The notes under the pieces: generated by a model | The model's input: only the letters and a program-made list of their open reading frames with translations | The model's database searches: none | Told to the model about the DNA's origin: nothing | Translations under genes and position numbers: made by a program | Assembly (NCBI RefSeq): GCF_006543045.1 | Contig: NZ_RBZW01000039.1 | Coordinates: forward strand, 1 to 64,000 | DNA: 64,000 bases | DNA from: Salinadaptatus halalkaliphilus | GTDB lineage: Archaea; Halobacteriota; Halobacteria; Halobacteriales; Natrialbaceae | Reading direction: 5' to 3' | Part shown: positions 42,923 to 51,505 of the stretch, in pieces | How the letters are laid out: every line of letters starts with the position of its first letter | How positions within the stretch are numbered: position 1 is the first letter of the stretch

Positions 42923-44098
42923 ATGGAGGAGCGAACGAGGGCCTATCTTCGAGGGCGATTTCGCGATCACTACCGTCGGACGGAGATTACGCCACCACCA
43001 GCGGCCAACGAGCGCGAGTGGGGCTTTATTCCCTGGACCGAGGGCCCGGATACGACGATGGTTCGCCACCGATCGCTCCTCGAGTTAGGCGATCTCTCGG
43101 AGTTTCTCGTCCGCAAGCGACCCCGCCACGTCTACTTTTCGGCGGGGCGCTTTCGCGATCCCGGCGCGAGTTCGATGCACGAGAAAGACTGGCAGTCCGC
43201 CGACCTCGTCTTCGATCTCGACGCCGACCACCTCCCGTCGGTCACGCTCGGCGAAGATTCCTACGCCGAGATGCTCGCCAAATGTAAAGGCGCCCTCGGT
43301 CGGCTGCTCGAGTTTCTCGAAGACGACTTCGGCTTTGAAGAGCTCGAGATCGTCTTCTCTGGTGGTCGCGGATACCACGTTCACGTGCGCGACGACGGCG
43401 TACAGCACCTAGCGCGCGAGCATCGACGCGAGATCGTCGACTACGTTCGAGGGATCGGACTCGAGTTCGAGCACCTGATCGAGACCGAAACCGTCGCCGG
43501 GTTAGGTCGTAAGACGCCGACGGAGCGACGAACCCTCCAGATCGAGGGTGGCTGGGGGAGGCGAACGCACGACCACTTCATGGCGTTCGTCGACGAGTTA
43601 CTCGCGATGGACGACGACGATGCCATCGCGCGCCTGCAGGCGTTCGACGGCATCGGCGAGGGGAAAGCCAAGGCGACGCTGAACGCCGCCCGGACGAATC
43701 GCGAGGGCCTCGAGGCGGGCAACGTCACGGTCCACACGGCGGTCGCCCAACTAGCCGAACGCTTCGCCAGCCGAGCCGTCGAGCGGGACAACGCCCCGAT
43801 CGACGAGCCGGTGACGACCGATACGAACCGACTCATCCGACTGCCGGGCTCTCTGCACGGCGGCAGCGGGCTCGAGACGGTGCGTCTCGGCCGTGGCGAA
43901 ATCGCGGATTTCGACCCGCTCGTCGACGCCGTCCCCGACACCTTTCACGGCCAAGAGATCGCCGTCGACATCACCGACGGGGGGCCGGTCGAACTCGGAG
44001 GAGATAGCTTTACAGTCTCGGAGGGCGACCAGTCACTCCCGGAGTACGTTGCCGTGTTCCTGATGGCACGGGGCAGAGCTGAAAAGGAGAAAGAATGA
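42923..44098 (+). CDS. priS: DNA primase small (catalytic) subunit PriS
   Basis: A 391-residue archaeo-eukaryotic primase. The catalytic metal site is 'ADLVFDLDADHL' (Asp98 and Asp100), with 'SGGRGYHVHV' as the nucleotide-binding turn and a zinc-free insert as usual in haloarchaea. 'TNRLIRLPGSLHGGSGL' and the C-terminal 'FLMARGRAEKEKE' are further family parts. It makes RNA or DNA primers together with PriL, which is not in this window. Its stop codon overlaps the GINS start by 4 bases, so replication genes are translationally coupled. Confidence 0.96.
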   Translation: MEERTRAYLRGRFRDHYRRTEITPPPAANEREWGFIPWTEGPDTTMVRHRSLLELGDLSEFLVRKRPRHVYFSAGRFRDPGASSMHEKDWQSADLVFDLDADHLPSVTLGEDSYAEMLAKCKGALGRLLEFLEDDFGFEELEIVFSGGRGYHVHVRDDGVQHLAREHRREIVDYVRGIGLEFEHLIETETVAGLGRKTPTERRTLQIEGGWGRRTHDHFMAFVDELLAMDDDDAIARLQAFDGIGEGKAKATLNAARTNREGLEAGNVTVHTAVAQLAERFASRAVERDNAPIDEPVTTDTNRLIRLPGSLHGGSGLETVRLGRGEIADFDPLVDAVPDTFHGQEIAVDITDGGPVELGGDSFTVSEGDQSLPEYVAVFLMARGRAEKEKE

Positions 44099-45054
44099 AT
44101 TTAGACGAGTTGCGCTCGGTCCAGAGCAAGGAGCGAAAGAAAGACAGCCTCCAGAACCTTCGCCCCTCCTTTTATCAGGAGGTCGGCGACTACATCGCCG
44201 ACCTCGAGGACGAGCGCGACCGCGTCGCCGAGCAAGTCGACGATCCCTTCTCCTCGCCGGAAGTAAGCCAGCTCACCGACGAGATCGAGACGGCCAAAGA
44301 CGTCGTCGAGGCCGTCTACGAGCGTCGGATGGGGAAACTCGTCAAACAGGCGAGTCTCGCGGCGGCTGGAATGGCGGCCAACGACGAGGGGTTGACTGCC
44401 GAGGAGCAGGATCTGTTTGCGGATCTCGTCGACCGAATCGGCTCGAACAAATCCCGCGTGCTCGACGTCCTCGAGGGCAACGCCGTCGAGGCGGCTGCCG
44501 ATGGGCAACGGATATCCGACGGCAACGCGACCGATCCGACCGCGGACCAGTCGCTCGCGTCCGACCCCGAGCCGGCGCCAACGCCACCCGAGCCAGAACC
44601 CGAGCCGACAGCCGCGCCACCCGAGCCCGATCACGCGCCTGCAGATTCAGACCCGCCCACAGCCGACGGCTCGAGCGGGCTCTCGCCCGCAGCTGCGATG
44701 GGCAGTGGCGCCGACGATTCCCCGCCAGCCGAGTCAGGCGAGGACCGTCCCCACGAACCGTCGGATCGCAACTCGAGCCAGCGGGAGCCGACGGACCAGC
44801 GGTCGGCGTCCGACGAGGCGCTCGGTGGTGACCCGTCGACAGGGGCCGACTCGACCGCCGATGGTGAACCGGCTGGTACCGACGCTACGACAGCCGACGT
44901 CGACCGAGTCACCGTCAAGATCACCCAGGACCTGGGGTCGATACTCGGCGTCGACGCCCGCGAGTACAGCCTCGCGACCGACGACGTCGTCACCTTACCC
45001 GAGGAGAACGCGACGCCGCTGCTCGAGCGCGAGGCCGCCGAACGCCTCGAGTAA
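44095..45054 (+). CDS. GINS complex protein (Gins51-type)
   Basis: A 319-residue replication factor, part of the archaeal CMG-like helicase (GINS, GAN, MCM). Residues 1-130 are the helical A domain ('LRPSFYQEVGDYIADLEDERDRV', 'VVEAVYERRMGKLVKQASLAAAG'). Residues about 140-260 are a low-complexity linker rich in Asp, Pro, Ser and Thr, longer than usual. The last 55 residues ('VTVKITQDLGSILGVDAREYSLATDDVVTLPEENATPLLEREAAERLE') form the small B domain. Coupled to priS by a 4-base overlap, a pairing common in archaea. Confidence 0.92.
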   Translation: MNLDELRSVQSKERKKDSLQNLRPSFYQEVGDYIADLEDERDRVAEQVDDPFSSPEVSQLTDEIETAKDVVEAVYERRMGKLVKQASLAAAGMAANDEGLTAEEQDLFADLVDRIGSNKSRVLDVLEGNAVEAAADGQRISDGNATDPTADQSLASDPEPAPTPPEPEPEPTAAPPEPDHAPADSDPPTADGSSGLSPAAAMGSGADDSPPAESGEDRPHEPSDRNSSQREPTDQRSASDEALGGDPSTGADSTADGEPAGTDATTADVDRVTVKITQDLGSILGVDAREYSLATDDVVTLPEENATPLLEREAAERLE

Positions 45055-45135
45055 CGAGACAGAAACCGGGAAAGTCGGCTATGGTGATCGATTCCAAACC
45101 GCAATACATACGGTGGTCGTCGCTAACACACGGCT

Positions 45136-45624
45136 ATGCTCGACGTAGGCGACGACGCACCGGAGTTCGAACTGCCAAATCAGGACGGGAACCTCGTCAG
45201 CCAGTCCGATTTTGACGGCCGCCTCGTAGTGTACTTTTACCCACGTGCGAACACCGACGGCTGTACGACCGAAGCGTGCGCATTCGACGACGCGAAACCA
45301 CAGTTCGACGATCACAACGTCGATATCGTCGGCATTAGCGACGATCCGATCGAGGATCTCGAGGACTTCGCCGAAGCGTACGATCTCGGATTCGATCTCC
45401 TCTCCGACGAGATGGGCGAAGTCGCGACGCTGTACGACTCATACGGCGAGAAGCATATGTTCGGAAACACGTTCGACGGCGTCTTTCGGAACACGTACGT
45501 CGTCGGGGCCGACGGCACGATCGAAGCCGTCTACGAGGGCGTCACGCCGGAGGGCCACGCCGAGGAGGTGCTTGCAGACCTCGCCGACGATGCGACGGTC
45601 GCGACGCCGCGGTGTGACGACTGA
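45136..45624 (+). CDS. Bcp-type peroxiredoxin
   Basis: A 162-residue thioredoxin-fold peroxidase. Peroxidatic Cys43 and resolving Cys48 lie in 'NTDGCTTEACAF', the C-x4-C pattern of bacterioferritin-comigratory protein, and 'VYFYPRANT' precedes it. The thioredoxin-fold continues with 'IVGISDDPIEDLEDFAEAYDLGFDLLSD' and 'RNTYVVGADGTIEAVYEGVTPEGHAEEVL'. It reduces peroxides using thioredoxin-like donors. The stop codon TGA overlaps element R9. Confidence 0.93.
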   Translation: MLDVGDDAPEFELPNQDGNLVSQSDFDGRLVVYFYPRANTDGCTTEACAFDDAKPQFDDHNVDIVGISDDPIEDLEDFAEAYDLGFDLLSDEMGEVATLYDSYGEKHMFGNTFDGVFRNTYVVGADGTIEAVYEGVTPEGHAEEVLADLADDATVATPRCDD

Positions 45625-45763
45625 GACGGTTTACTGTCCGTCATTTTCGGCGCACCCGCAAGACGGCTCGCAGGTGCGCCGGTCGACTCGCGTCGCTCCT
45701 CGACCGAGGCTCGTTGCACACAGTTCGACTCACCGCCGGTAATCGGTACAGCAGTCCGTACGA
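45623..45763 (+). repeat. Dispersed palindromic element, long copy R9 with 57-bp insert
   Basis: A 141-bp copy with the A end at left (GAGACGGTTTACTGTCCGTC), starting inside the stop codon of the peroxiredoxin gene, and the B end at right (reverse complement TCGTACGGACTGCTGTACCG). A 57-bp insert (45683-45739) sits just before the B arm. It is the reverse complement, with about three mismatches, of the insert in R5. Confidence 0.85.
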
Positions 45764-45852
45764 GACGGTGTGCGGTTGAGACAGCACTCGAGGACGAGCG
45801 ACAAAAATCGGGAGCACGGCGTTTCTGACGCCTTCGACGCCGAGACGGGCCG

Positions 45853-48120
45853 TTATTGGAACGTCCGGCCGAGTTGGTCTTGTTCCTGTGCGGGTTCGGC
45901 CTGCTGGAACTCCTCTTCGATATCTTCGTAACGCTCGCGGGTCTCGGGAGTCACGCTCGCGTTGACTTCCTTGAGGGCGTGCTCGAAGTGGTCCGTGCTG
46001 ATGCGAACGTTCTCGATGGTGTCTGGCATCTCCTCAGGGTCGACGGAGCTGATGAACTCGCGGCTGGCGGCCATCGACGCCTCGCGACAGACGGCCTCGA
46101 TGTCGGCGCCGACGTAGCCCTCGGTTTTGCCGGCCAACCACTCGAGGTCGACCGCGTCGGCGAGTGGCTTGTCACGGGTGTGGACCTCGAAGATCTTCTT
46201 GCGGCCGTCCTCGTCGGGGACGGGGACGTGGACGTGTCGATCGAGTCGCCCCGGCCGGAGCAAGGCGCGATCGATGAGGTCGGGCCGGTTGGTCGTCGCG
46301 ATGACGACGACGTCTTCTAACTCCTCGAGCCCGTCGAGTTCGGTCAGTAGCTGGGAAACGACGCGTTCGCCGACGCCGGAGTCACCTTGTTGGCGGCCGC
46401 GCTCGGTCGCGATCGAGTCGATTTCGTCGAAGAAGATCACGGTCGGGGCGTTCGACCGTGCCTTCTCGAAGATCTCGCGGACACCCTTCTCGGACTCGCC
46501 GACGTACTTGTTCAGCAGCTCGGGGCCTTTGATCGAGATGAAGTTCGATTCGGCCTCGTTGGCGACGGCTTTGGCCAGCAGCGTCTTTCCGGTTCCCGGC
46601 GGCCCGAACATCATGACGCCCTTGGCAGCCTCCATGTCCATCTGTTCGAAGACCTCGGGGTAATCGAGCGGCCACTGGATCGTCTCGCGCAGGCGCTCTT
46701 TGGTGTCTTCGAGGCCGCCGACATCGTTCCAGGTGATGTCTGGGACCTCGACGAACACTTCCCGCATCGCCGAGGGCTGGATTCCCTTGAGCGCTTCCTT
46801 GACATCGCTCTCGTCGACCTGCAGTGACTCGAGGACGTCGGCGTCGATCTCGTCTTCCTCGAGATCGAGTTCGGGGCGAATCCGCCGCAGTGCGTTCATC
46901 GCGCTCTCGCGAGCGAGGCTCTCGAGATCGGCCCCGACGAAGCCGTGAGTGTTGGCGGCGTAGTGATCGAGGTCGATCGACTCCTCGAGTGGCATCCCGC
47001 GGGTGTGGACCTGCAGGATCTCCTTGCGGCCGTCCTTGTCGGGGACGCCGATCTCGATCTCTCGGTCGAAGCGACCGCCGCGTCGGAGTGCGGGATCGAT
47101 ATCGTCGACGCGGTTGGTCGCCGCGATGACGGTGACTCGGCCCCGCTCCTCGAGGCCGTCCATCAGCGAGAGGAGTTGGGCGACGACGCGACGTTCGACG
47201 TCACCGCCGGCGTCCTCGCGCTTGGCCGCGATCGAGTCGAGTTCGTCAATGAAGATGATCGCGGGCGCGTTCTCCTCGGCTTCCTCAAAGACTTCGCGGA
47301 GTTGCTCTTCGGACTCGCCGTAATACTTCGACATGATTTCGGGGCCCGAAATCGTCTCGAAGTACGCGTCGATCTCGTTGGCGACGGCTTTCGCCATCAG
47401 CGTCTTCCCGGTGCCCGGTGGCCCGTGCAGGAGGACGCCTTTCGGCGGTTCGATACCGAGCTGCTGGAACAGTTCGGGATGGCGCATCGGCAGCTCGATC
47501 ATCTCGCGAACTTGCTCGAGTTCGTCGTCTAAACCGCCGATGTCTTCGTAGGTGACGTTCGGGACACCTTCAGCGGATGCGGCGGGACCGCCGGCGCTGA
47601 CCTGTTCGGCCGGCGTCTCGGAGATGTCGATGGTCGTCGAATCCGTGATGACGACGGTGCCACTCGGGCTCGTACTCGCGATCTTCAGCGGGACCGACTG
47701 GCCGGAGCTGGCCATCGGCCCAAAGGAGAGCGAGAACGGTACCGTCTGCCCTTCCGCGACCGCCTGCCCGGAGAGCTTGTCTCGGACGAGCGGGCCGATA
47801 TCGCCGCGGATCCGAAGATTCTGGGGGAGCGCGACGGTGACGGATTTGGCCGGCTTGACGTCGGCGGGTTCGATCGTCACGCGATCGTCGATACCGACAT
47901 CTGCCTCCTGTCGCAGTCGACCGTCGATACGAACGATCCCGCGGTTCTCGTCCTCGGGATAGCCGGGCCAGACTCTGGCGACGGCCTGGCTCTCACCCGA
48001 GCCGTCGATGACGATGTAATCGCCGTTCTCAAGGTCGAGTTCGCGCATCGAGGCGCGATCGATCGCGGCCAGTCCGCGGCCCGCGTCTTTCTGTTTCAAG
48101 GGTTTGACGGTAAGTTTCAT
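45853..48120 (-). CDS. cdc48: Cdc48/VCP-like AAA+ ATPase
   Basis: A 755-residue double AAA+ unfoldase. Residues 1-180 are the N domain (double-psi barrel plus four-stranded part, '[38 protein letters not shown]'). Domain D1 has Walker A '[17 protein letters not shown]' (near residue 230) and Walker B '[11 protein letters not shown]'; D2 repeats '[17 protein letters not shown]' (near 505) and '[11 protein letters not shown]', with Arg fingers in both. It ends 'QDQLGRTFQ' without the hydrophobic-Tyr tail that docks on proteasomes. It remodels ubiquitin-like-tagged or unfolded proteins. It overlaps the small gene in front by 4 bases. Confidence 0.97.
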   Translation of the reverse strand: MKLTVKPLKQKDAGRGLAAIDRASMRELDLENGDYIVIDGSGESQAVARVWPGYPEDENRGIVRIDGRLRQEADVGIDDRVTIEPADVKPAKSVTVALPQNLRIRGDIGPLVRDKLSGQAVAEGQTVPFSLSFGPMASSGQSVPLKIASTSPSGTVVITDSTTIDISETPAEQVSAGGPAASAEGVPNVTYEDIGGLDDELEQVREMIELPMRHPELFQQLGIEPPKGVLLHGPPGTGKTLMAKAVANEIDAYFETISGPEIMSKYYGESEEQLREVFEEAEENAPAIIFIDELDSIAAKREDAGGDVERRVVAQLLSLMDGLEERGRVTVIAATNRVDDIDPALRRGGRFDREIEIGVPDKDGRKEILQVHTRGMPLEESIDLDHYAANTHGFVGADLESLARESAMNALRRIRPELDLEEDEIDADVLESLQVDESDVKEALKGIQPSAMREVFVEVPDITWNDVGGLEDTKERLRETIQWPLDYPEVFEQMDMEAAKGVMMFGPPGTGKTLLAKAVANEAESNFISIKGPELLNKYVGESEKGVREIFEKARSNAPTVIFFDEIDSIATERGRQQGDSGVGERVVSQLLTELDGLEELEDVVVIATTNRPDLIDRALLRPGRLDRHVHVPVPDEDGRKKIFEVHTRDKPLADAVDLEWLAGKTEGYVGADIEAVCREASMAASREFISSVDPEEMPDTIENVRISTDHFEHALKEVNASVTPETRERYEDIEEEFQQAEPAQEQDQLGRTFQ

Positions 48121-48362
48121 CGTGCAGCCTCCGTCTCGATACTGAGGACCCCGTTTTTGATAAACGTGTGCGCGTCGTTCGCGTCGACTGGTAGATCCAG
48201 TTCGTACTGGTCGTCATCGACGACGACGATCACGGTGTCGTCGACCACGTCGACCGAGGGTTCCGTCGTTGGACCGAGATCGACGGCCAGAACCGTCCGG
48301 TCGTCGTACTGGTACCGCCGCACTAGTGCGTCCTCCGAGTGAACGATATTGTCGAGAGTCAT
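48117..48362 (-). CDS. Hsp20-like small protein (DUF7127-type), coupled to cdc48
   Basis: An 81-residue acidic protein with the strand pattern of alpha-crystallin/Hsp20 domains: '[60 protein letters not shown]'. The final '[10 protein letters not shown]' corresponds to the conserved 'KNGVLTI' strand of small heat-shock proteins. I recall this as the haloarchaeal DUF7127 family. Its stop codon overlaps the cdc48 start by 4 bases, so the two are translated together and may work together on misfolded proteins. Confidence 0.85.
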   Translation of the reverse strand: MTLDNIVHSEDALVRRYQYDDRTVLAVDLGPTTEPSVDVVDDTVIVVVDDDQYELDLPVDANDAHTFIKNGVLSIETEAAR

Positions 48363-48369
48363 TTTGTAA

Positions 48370-48402
48370 CTAACCCAAGGTTAGGGTTATAAGTATATAT
48401 AT
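48370..48402 (-). promoter_or_regulatory. Palindrome and TATA region of the Hsp20-like/cdc48 operon
   Basis: Read on the minus strand, an AT-rich TATA region (ATATATATACTTATAA, about 48387-48402) is followed by the perfect inverted repeat CTAACC-TTG-GGTTAG (48370-48384), which ends 7 bases before the ATG at 48362. The repeat covers the expected start of transcription, a common place for a repressor in archaea. Confidence 0.6.
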
Positions 48403-48511
48403 CTTTCGCCAAAAAACCCACAGACGGCGTCGGGTAGTGGGCAGAGGAGACTGTTCGCAGTTCACACCTCGCTGGCGGTTGATCCAGCCGTCACCGAGCG
48501 ACCGGTTCGAG

Positions 48512-48520
48512 TCTTTATAC
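48512..48520 (+). promoter_or_regulatory. TATA box of the alpha/beta hydrolase gene
   Basis: TCTTTATAC lies 24-32 bases before the ATG at 48544; the mRNA is probably leaderless. Confidence 0.55.
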
Positions 48521-48543
48521 GTAAACCCCTCGTGTAGACACGT

Positions 48544-49317
48544 ATGGAAACGGTACCACACCACGGACGGGAGACGGCCTACGAGGTGATCGACTGCGGC
48601 GGCAACGGGCTACCAGTCTGTTGGATTCACGGCAGCGGTGGCACGGCCGACATCTGGCGCGCCCAAGAACAACTCGCGGATCGGTACCCGCTCGTTATGC
48701 TCGATCTGAGCGGACACGGTGATTCGAGCGACATCGACGCCAACACCGGATATGCAACGCTTTCGGCCTACGCCGACGACGTCCTCGCCGTCGTCGAAGA
48801 GACGGATGCACGGGTCCTCGTCGGCAGTTCTCTCGGCGGCGCGGTCGTCTTACACATCCTGCTCGAGCGCGACTTCGATCCCGAGGCCGTCGTCCTCACC
48901 GGAACCGGCGCGCGACTCGGCGTTCTCGACGATCTGTTGGTCTGGCTCGAGCAGGACTTCGAGCGTGCACTGGCGTTCCTGCACGCCCCCGGGCGACTCT
49001 TCGCCGATCCCGATCCGTCGCTTCGCGAGCGATCGATGGCGATGATGGAAACGACCGGCCAAGCGGTGATGCGACGGGACTTTCGTACCTGCCACCGGTT
49101 CGACGTTCGTGACCGTCTCGAGGATATCGACATCCCGACGCTCGCGATCTGTGGTGAGAACGATCAACTCACGCCACCGTGGTATCACGAGTTTCTCGCC
49201 GACGAAATCGACGGGGCGTCGTGGGTTGCCCTCGAGGATAGCGCCCACCTCGTCATGCTCGAGCAACCCGATACCTTCAACGAACTCGTTGACGACTTTC
49301 TCGCGGAAACGATCTGA
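48544..49317 (+). CDS. Alpha/beta hydrolase
   Basis: A 257-residue hydrolase of the alpha/beta fold. The oxyanion loop is 'CWIHGSGGTADIWRAQ', the nucleophile elbow 'VGSSLGGAVV' with Ser at about residue 99, the acid is in 'AICGENDQLTPP' and the His in 'LEDSAHLVMLEQPDTF'. It is an esterase, lipase or related enzyme with unknown substrate, most like non-heme haloperoxidase or 3-oxoadipate enol-lactonase types. Confidence 0.92.
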   Translation: METVPHHGRETAYEVIDCGGNGLPVCWIHGSGGTADIWRAQEQLADRYPLVMLDLSGHGDSSDIDANTGYATLSAYADDVLAVVEETDARVLVGSSLGGAVVLHILLERDFDPEAVVLTGTGARLGVLDDLLVWLEQDFERALAFLHAPGRLFADPDPSLRERSMAMMETTGQAVMRRDFRTCHRFDVRDRLEDIDIPTLAICGENDQLTPPWYHEFLADEIDGASWVALEDSAHLVMLEQPDTFNELVDDFLAETI

Positions 49318-49354
49318 GATCGAGCGGGACAACCGCGAGGGGCCAAATCGACCG

Positions 49355-49555
49355 CTACCGTGCGTCCTCGAGCGAGACGAACGACTCGCTGTTGGCGGTA
49401 AGCCACTCCGTCGCGACAGCTGCCGTGTGGTCCTGTGGGAACATCGTACACGTGGCGAGATCGTCGCCAGTCTCGACGGTCACGTGCTGGAGTGTGGACA
49501 AACGATGCGGCGCGGAGTCGGGTACTGCGAATCGCGTCATCTGTGCGTCGGTCAT
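49355..49555 (-). CDS. Small haloarchaeal protein, DUF7511-type
   Basis: A 66-residue protein that I recall as the haloarchaeal DUF7511 family. Visible: 'LSTLQHVTVETGDDLATCTMFPQDHTAAVATEWLTANSESFVSLEDAR'; the pattern 'ATCTMFPQDxxxxAxATEWLTA' with one Cys is typical. Function unknown. Its upstream region (49556-49660) is unusually AT-rich and contains a palindrome. Confidence 0.8.
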   Translation of the reverse strand: MTDAQMTRFAVPDSAPHRLSTLQHVTVETGDDLATCTMFPQDHTAAVATEWLTANSESFVSLEDAR

Positions 49556-49629
49556 GGGTCGGTGTTTCGATGGAATCACACACGTCGTGGTATGTAAACA
49601 CTGTCGCTAAACGTGTGGTAGTTCCTTAT

Positions 49630-49654
49630 GATATATTATCACAATAATATTGTG
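49630..49654 (-). promoter_or_regulatory. AT-rich promoter region with palindrome upstream of the DUF7511-type gene
   Basis: CACAATA-A-TATTGTG (49640-49654) is a perfect 7-bp inverted repeat with one central base. Next to it, ATATATTATC gives TATA-like sequence on either strand. It lies about 85 bases before the small gene and 35 bases before the panB stop codon, so it probably serves the small gene. Confidence 0.42.
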
Positions 49655-49686
49655 TGTCCCTCGGAACCGCATCCACCGGTGACAGT

Positions 49687-50499
49687 TCAGTAGATGTCTT
49701 CGAGATCGTCGGCCTCGTGACTGTGTTCGTCGGCCGGGAACTCGCCGGATTCGACGGCATCGATGTAGTCGGCGACGGCAGTTTCCATCTCTTCGCGGAC
49801 GTTGCCGAACTGTTTCGAAAACGACGGTGACCACTCGCTCAACCCGATCGCGTCGTCGACGACGAGCACCTGTCCGTCGCAGTCGGGTCCCGCACCGATC
49901 CCGATCGTCGGCATCTCGACGGCGTCGGTGACGTCGGCAGCGACGTTCGCGGGGACGTGTTCGAGGACCAGCGAAAACGCACCGGCCGCCTCGTGCTGGC
50001 GAGCGAGCTCGAGAATTCGCTCTGCGGCGTCTTGATCGGTTCCTTGGCGGGGGTAGCCACCGTACTGATTGACGTGTTGCGGTGTCAGCCCGAGGTGGGC
50101 CATTACCGGAATGCCGAGTTCGACCATCCGCTCGGTCAACTCGACGGTGTGGGGGCCGCTCTCGAGTTTGACCGCCGACGCGCCGGCGTCTTTGATCATC
50201 CGGCCGGCGTTCTCGAGGCTGTCGGCTTCGTCGACGCCGAAGGAGAGAAACGGCATATCGGCGACCACCAGCGCCTCGTCGGTCGCCCTCGAGACCGCGC
50301 CGACGTGGCGGGCCATGTCTTCGACGGTGACGGGGAGGGTCGTCTCGTATCCGAGCGAGGCGTTCCCGACGCTGTCGCCGACGAGGATGACATCGGTGCC
50401 GGCCTCGTCGACGATCGCCGCCGTCGGCGCGTCGTAGGCGGTCAACATCGTGATCGGTTCCTCGCCCGCTTTCGTTCCCAGATCCCGAACGGTCGTCAT
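49687..50499 (-). CDS. panB: 3-methyl-2-oxobutanoate hydroxymethyltransferase
   Basis: A 270-residue TIM-barrel enzyme that makes ketopantoate from 2-oxoisovalerate and methylenetetrahydrofolate (or its archaeal analogue) for coenzyme A. Signatures are 'ITMLTAYDAPTAAIVDEAGTDVILVGDSVGNASLGYETTLPVTVEDMARH', 'AVKLESGPHTVELTERMVELGIPVMAHLGLTPQHVNQYGGYPRQG' and 'IGIGAGPDCDGQVLVVDDAIGLSEWSPSF', including the metal Asp and Glu. The start at 50499 was chosen by the family's opening; the upstream 22 codons are not conserved-looking. Confidence 0.96.
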   Translation of the reverse strand: MTTVRDLGTKAGEEPITMLTAYDAPTAAIVDEAGTDVILVGDSVGNASLGYETTLPVTVEDMARHVGAVSRATDEALVVADMPFLSFGVDEADSLENAGRMIKDAGASAVKLESGPHTVELTERMVELGIPVMAHLGLTPQHVNQYGGYPRQGTDQDAAERILELARQHEAAGAFSLVLEHVPANVAADVTDAVEMPTIGIGAGPDCDGQVLVVDDAIGLSEWSPSFSKQFGNVREEMETAVADYIDAVESGEFPADEHSHEADDLEDIY

Positions 50500-50629
50500 G
50501 GATCGACGTTGGACCTCGGACGGTATAGTAGCCACCGATACGAGTGGTCGGCGAGCGGATACCACAGAACTGATCGACGACTATCCCAAACCCGCGGCGT
50601 TTAAGACGACCGCGTCTGGAGTCACCACC

Positions 50630-50863
50630 GTGCCAGAACCCGTCGAAACGAGCGATCCGGAGGGCGTCGACTACGGCTGGGTGATGCAGACGACCTTCGT
50701 CGTAACCATCCTCGTCGGCGCACCGCTGGTGGCACTCCTGTCGACGACCGCCGACCTGCCGTCCTGGGGCGCTCGAGCGGAGTTTGCGATCCGGGTCGGC
50801 GCACCCGTCTGGTTGCTGACGGCGATCGCCGTCTTCCTGTACGCAAAGCGGGCGCAGACGTAG
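50630..50863 (+). CDS. Small two-helix membrane protein (DUF5822-type)
   Basis: A 77-residue protein with two transmembrane helices ('WVMQTTFVVTILVGAPLVALLSTTA' and 'AEFAIRVGAPVWLLTAIAVFLYAKRAQ') and a short acidic N-terminus. I recall it as DUF5822. The start is GTG (frame of 'VPEPVETSDPEG'); a TATA-like GTTTAAG (50600-50605) lies 25-30 bases before. No function is known. Confidence 0.8.
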   Translation: MPEPVETSDPEGVDYGWVMQTTFVVTILVGAPLVALLSTTADLPSWGARAEFAIRVGAPVWLLTAIAVFLYAKRAQT

Positions 50864-50877
50864 CTCGAGTCGGGGCG

Positions 50878-51420
50878 CTACGAGACATCGGCTGGCCCGT
50901 CGCCGACGTACTCGAAATCTGTCCCCGCCCGACGCGCAGTCAGTTCGTCACGCTCGGAATCGCCGACGAAGAGCGTGTCCGACGGCTCGGCCTCGAGACG
51001 ATCGACGGTCTCGAGCAAGGGCTCCGGCGCCGGTTTACGTTCCGGAACCGTATCGCGGCCGACGACCGCCTCGACCGCGTGGGTGAGATCGTACGTCTCG
51101 AGTGCGATCCGACAGGCCGCCTCGCAGTTGAGCGAACAGACGCCGACCGGCACCGTCCGCTCGAGGAGTTCGTCGGCGTGTGCCAGTCGCGGTGCAGTCT
51201 CGGCCCCCGCACGTTCGTGGGCGGCGATCGCCGCTTCGACCTCGGTTGCCACGCCGTAGCCGGTCGCTCCCTCGAGCATGTCCCAGAGACCGCTACCGGG
51301 CGGGTCGACGTTGGCGTCGACGTAGACCTCGCGGACATCGGCCGCGACGGCGCCCCAGTCGACTGCCAGATCGACGAGGGTTCCATCGAGATCGTAGACG
51401 ACAGCGTCGTAGCTAGTCAC
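50878..51420 (-). CDS. HAD-superfamily phosphatase
   Basis: A 180-residue haloacid-dehalogenase-like hydrolase. Motif I is 'AVVYDLDGTLVDLAVDWG' (Asp nucleophile), motif II 'GVCSLNCEAACRIALE' with a Ser, motif III the Lys in 'VPERKPAPEPLL', motif IV 'TLFVGDSERDELTARRAGTDFEYVG'. It should be a phosphatase such as phosphoglycolate phosphatase. A GTG start at 51420 gives 8 residues before motif I; the ATG at 51471 gives 17 more residues and is an alternative. A TATA-like ACTATTCTT lies about 25 bases before the GTG. Confidence 0.88.
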   Translation of the reverse strand: MTSYDAVVYDLDGTLVDLAVDWGAVAADVREVYVDANVDPPGSGLWDMLEGATGYGVATEVEAAIAAHERAGAETAPRLAHADELLERTVPVGVCSLNCEAACRIALETYDLTHAVEAVVGRDTVPERKPAPEPLLETVDRLEAEPSDTLFVGDSERDELTARRAGTDFEYVGDGPADVS

Positions 51421-51505
51421 GCGGTGCAGTACGGTCCGTGGAAGAATAGTGACTTCGGTCACAGCCGTCATAGCGGCGGCTGGGACCGACGGGATCGAGA
51501 GTAGA

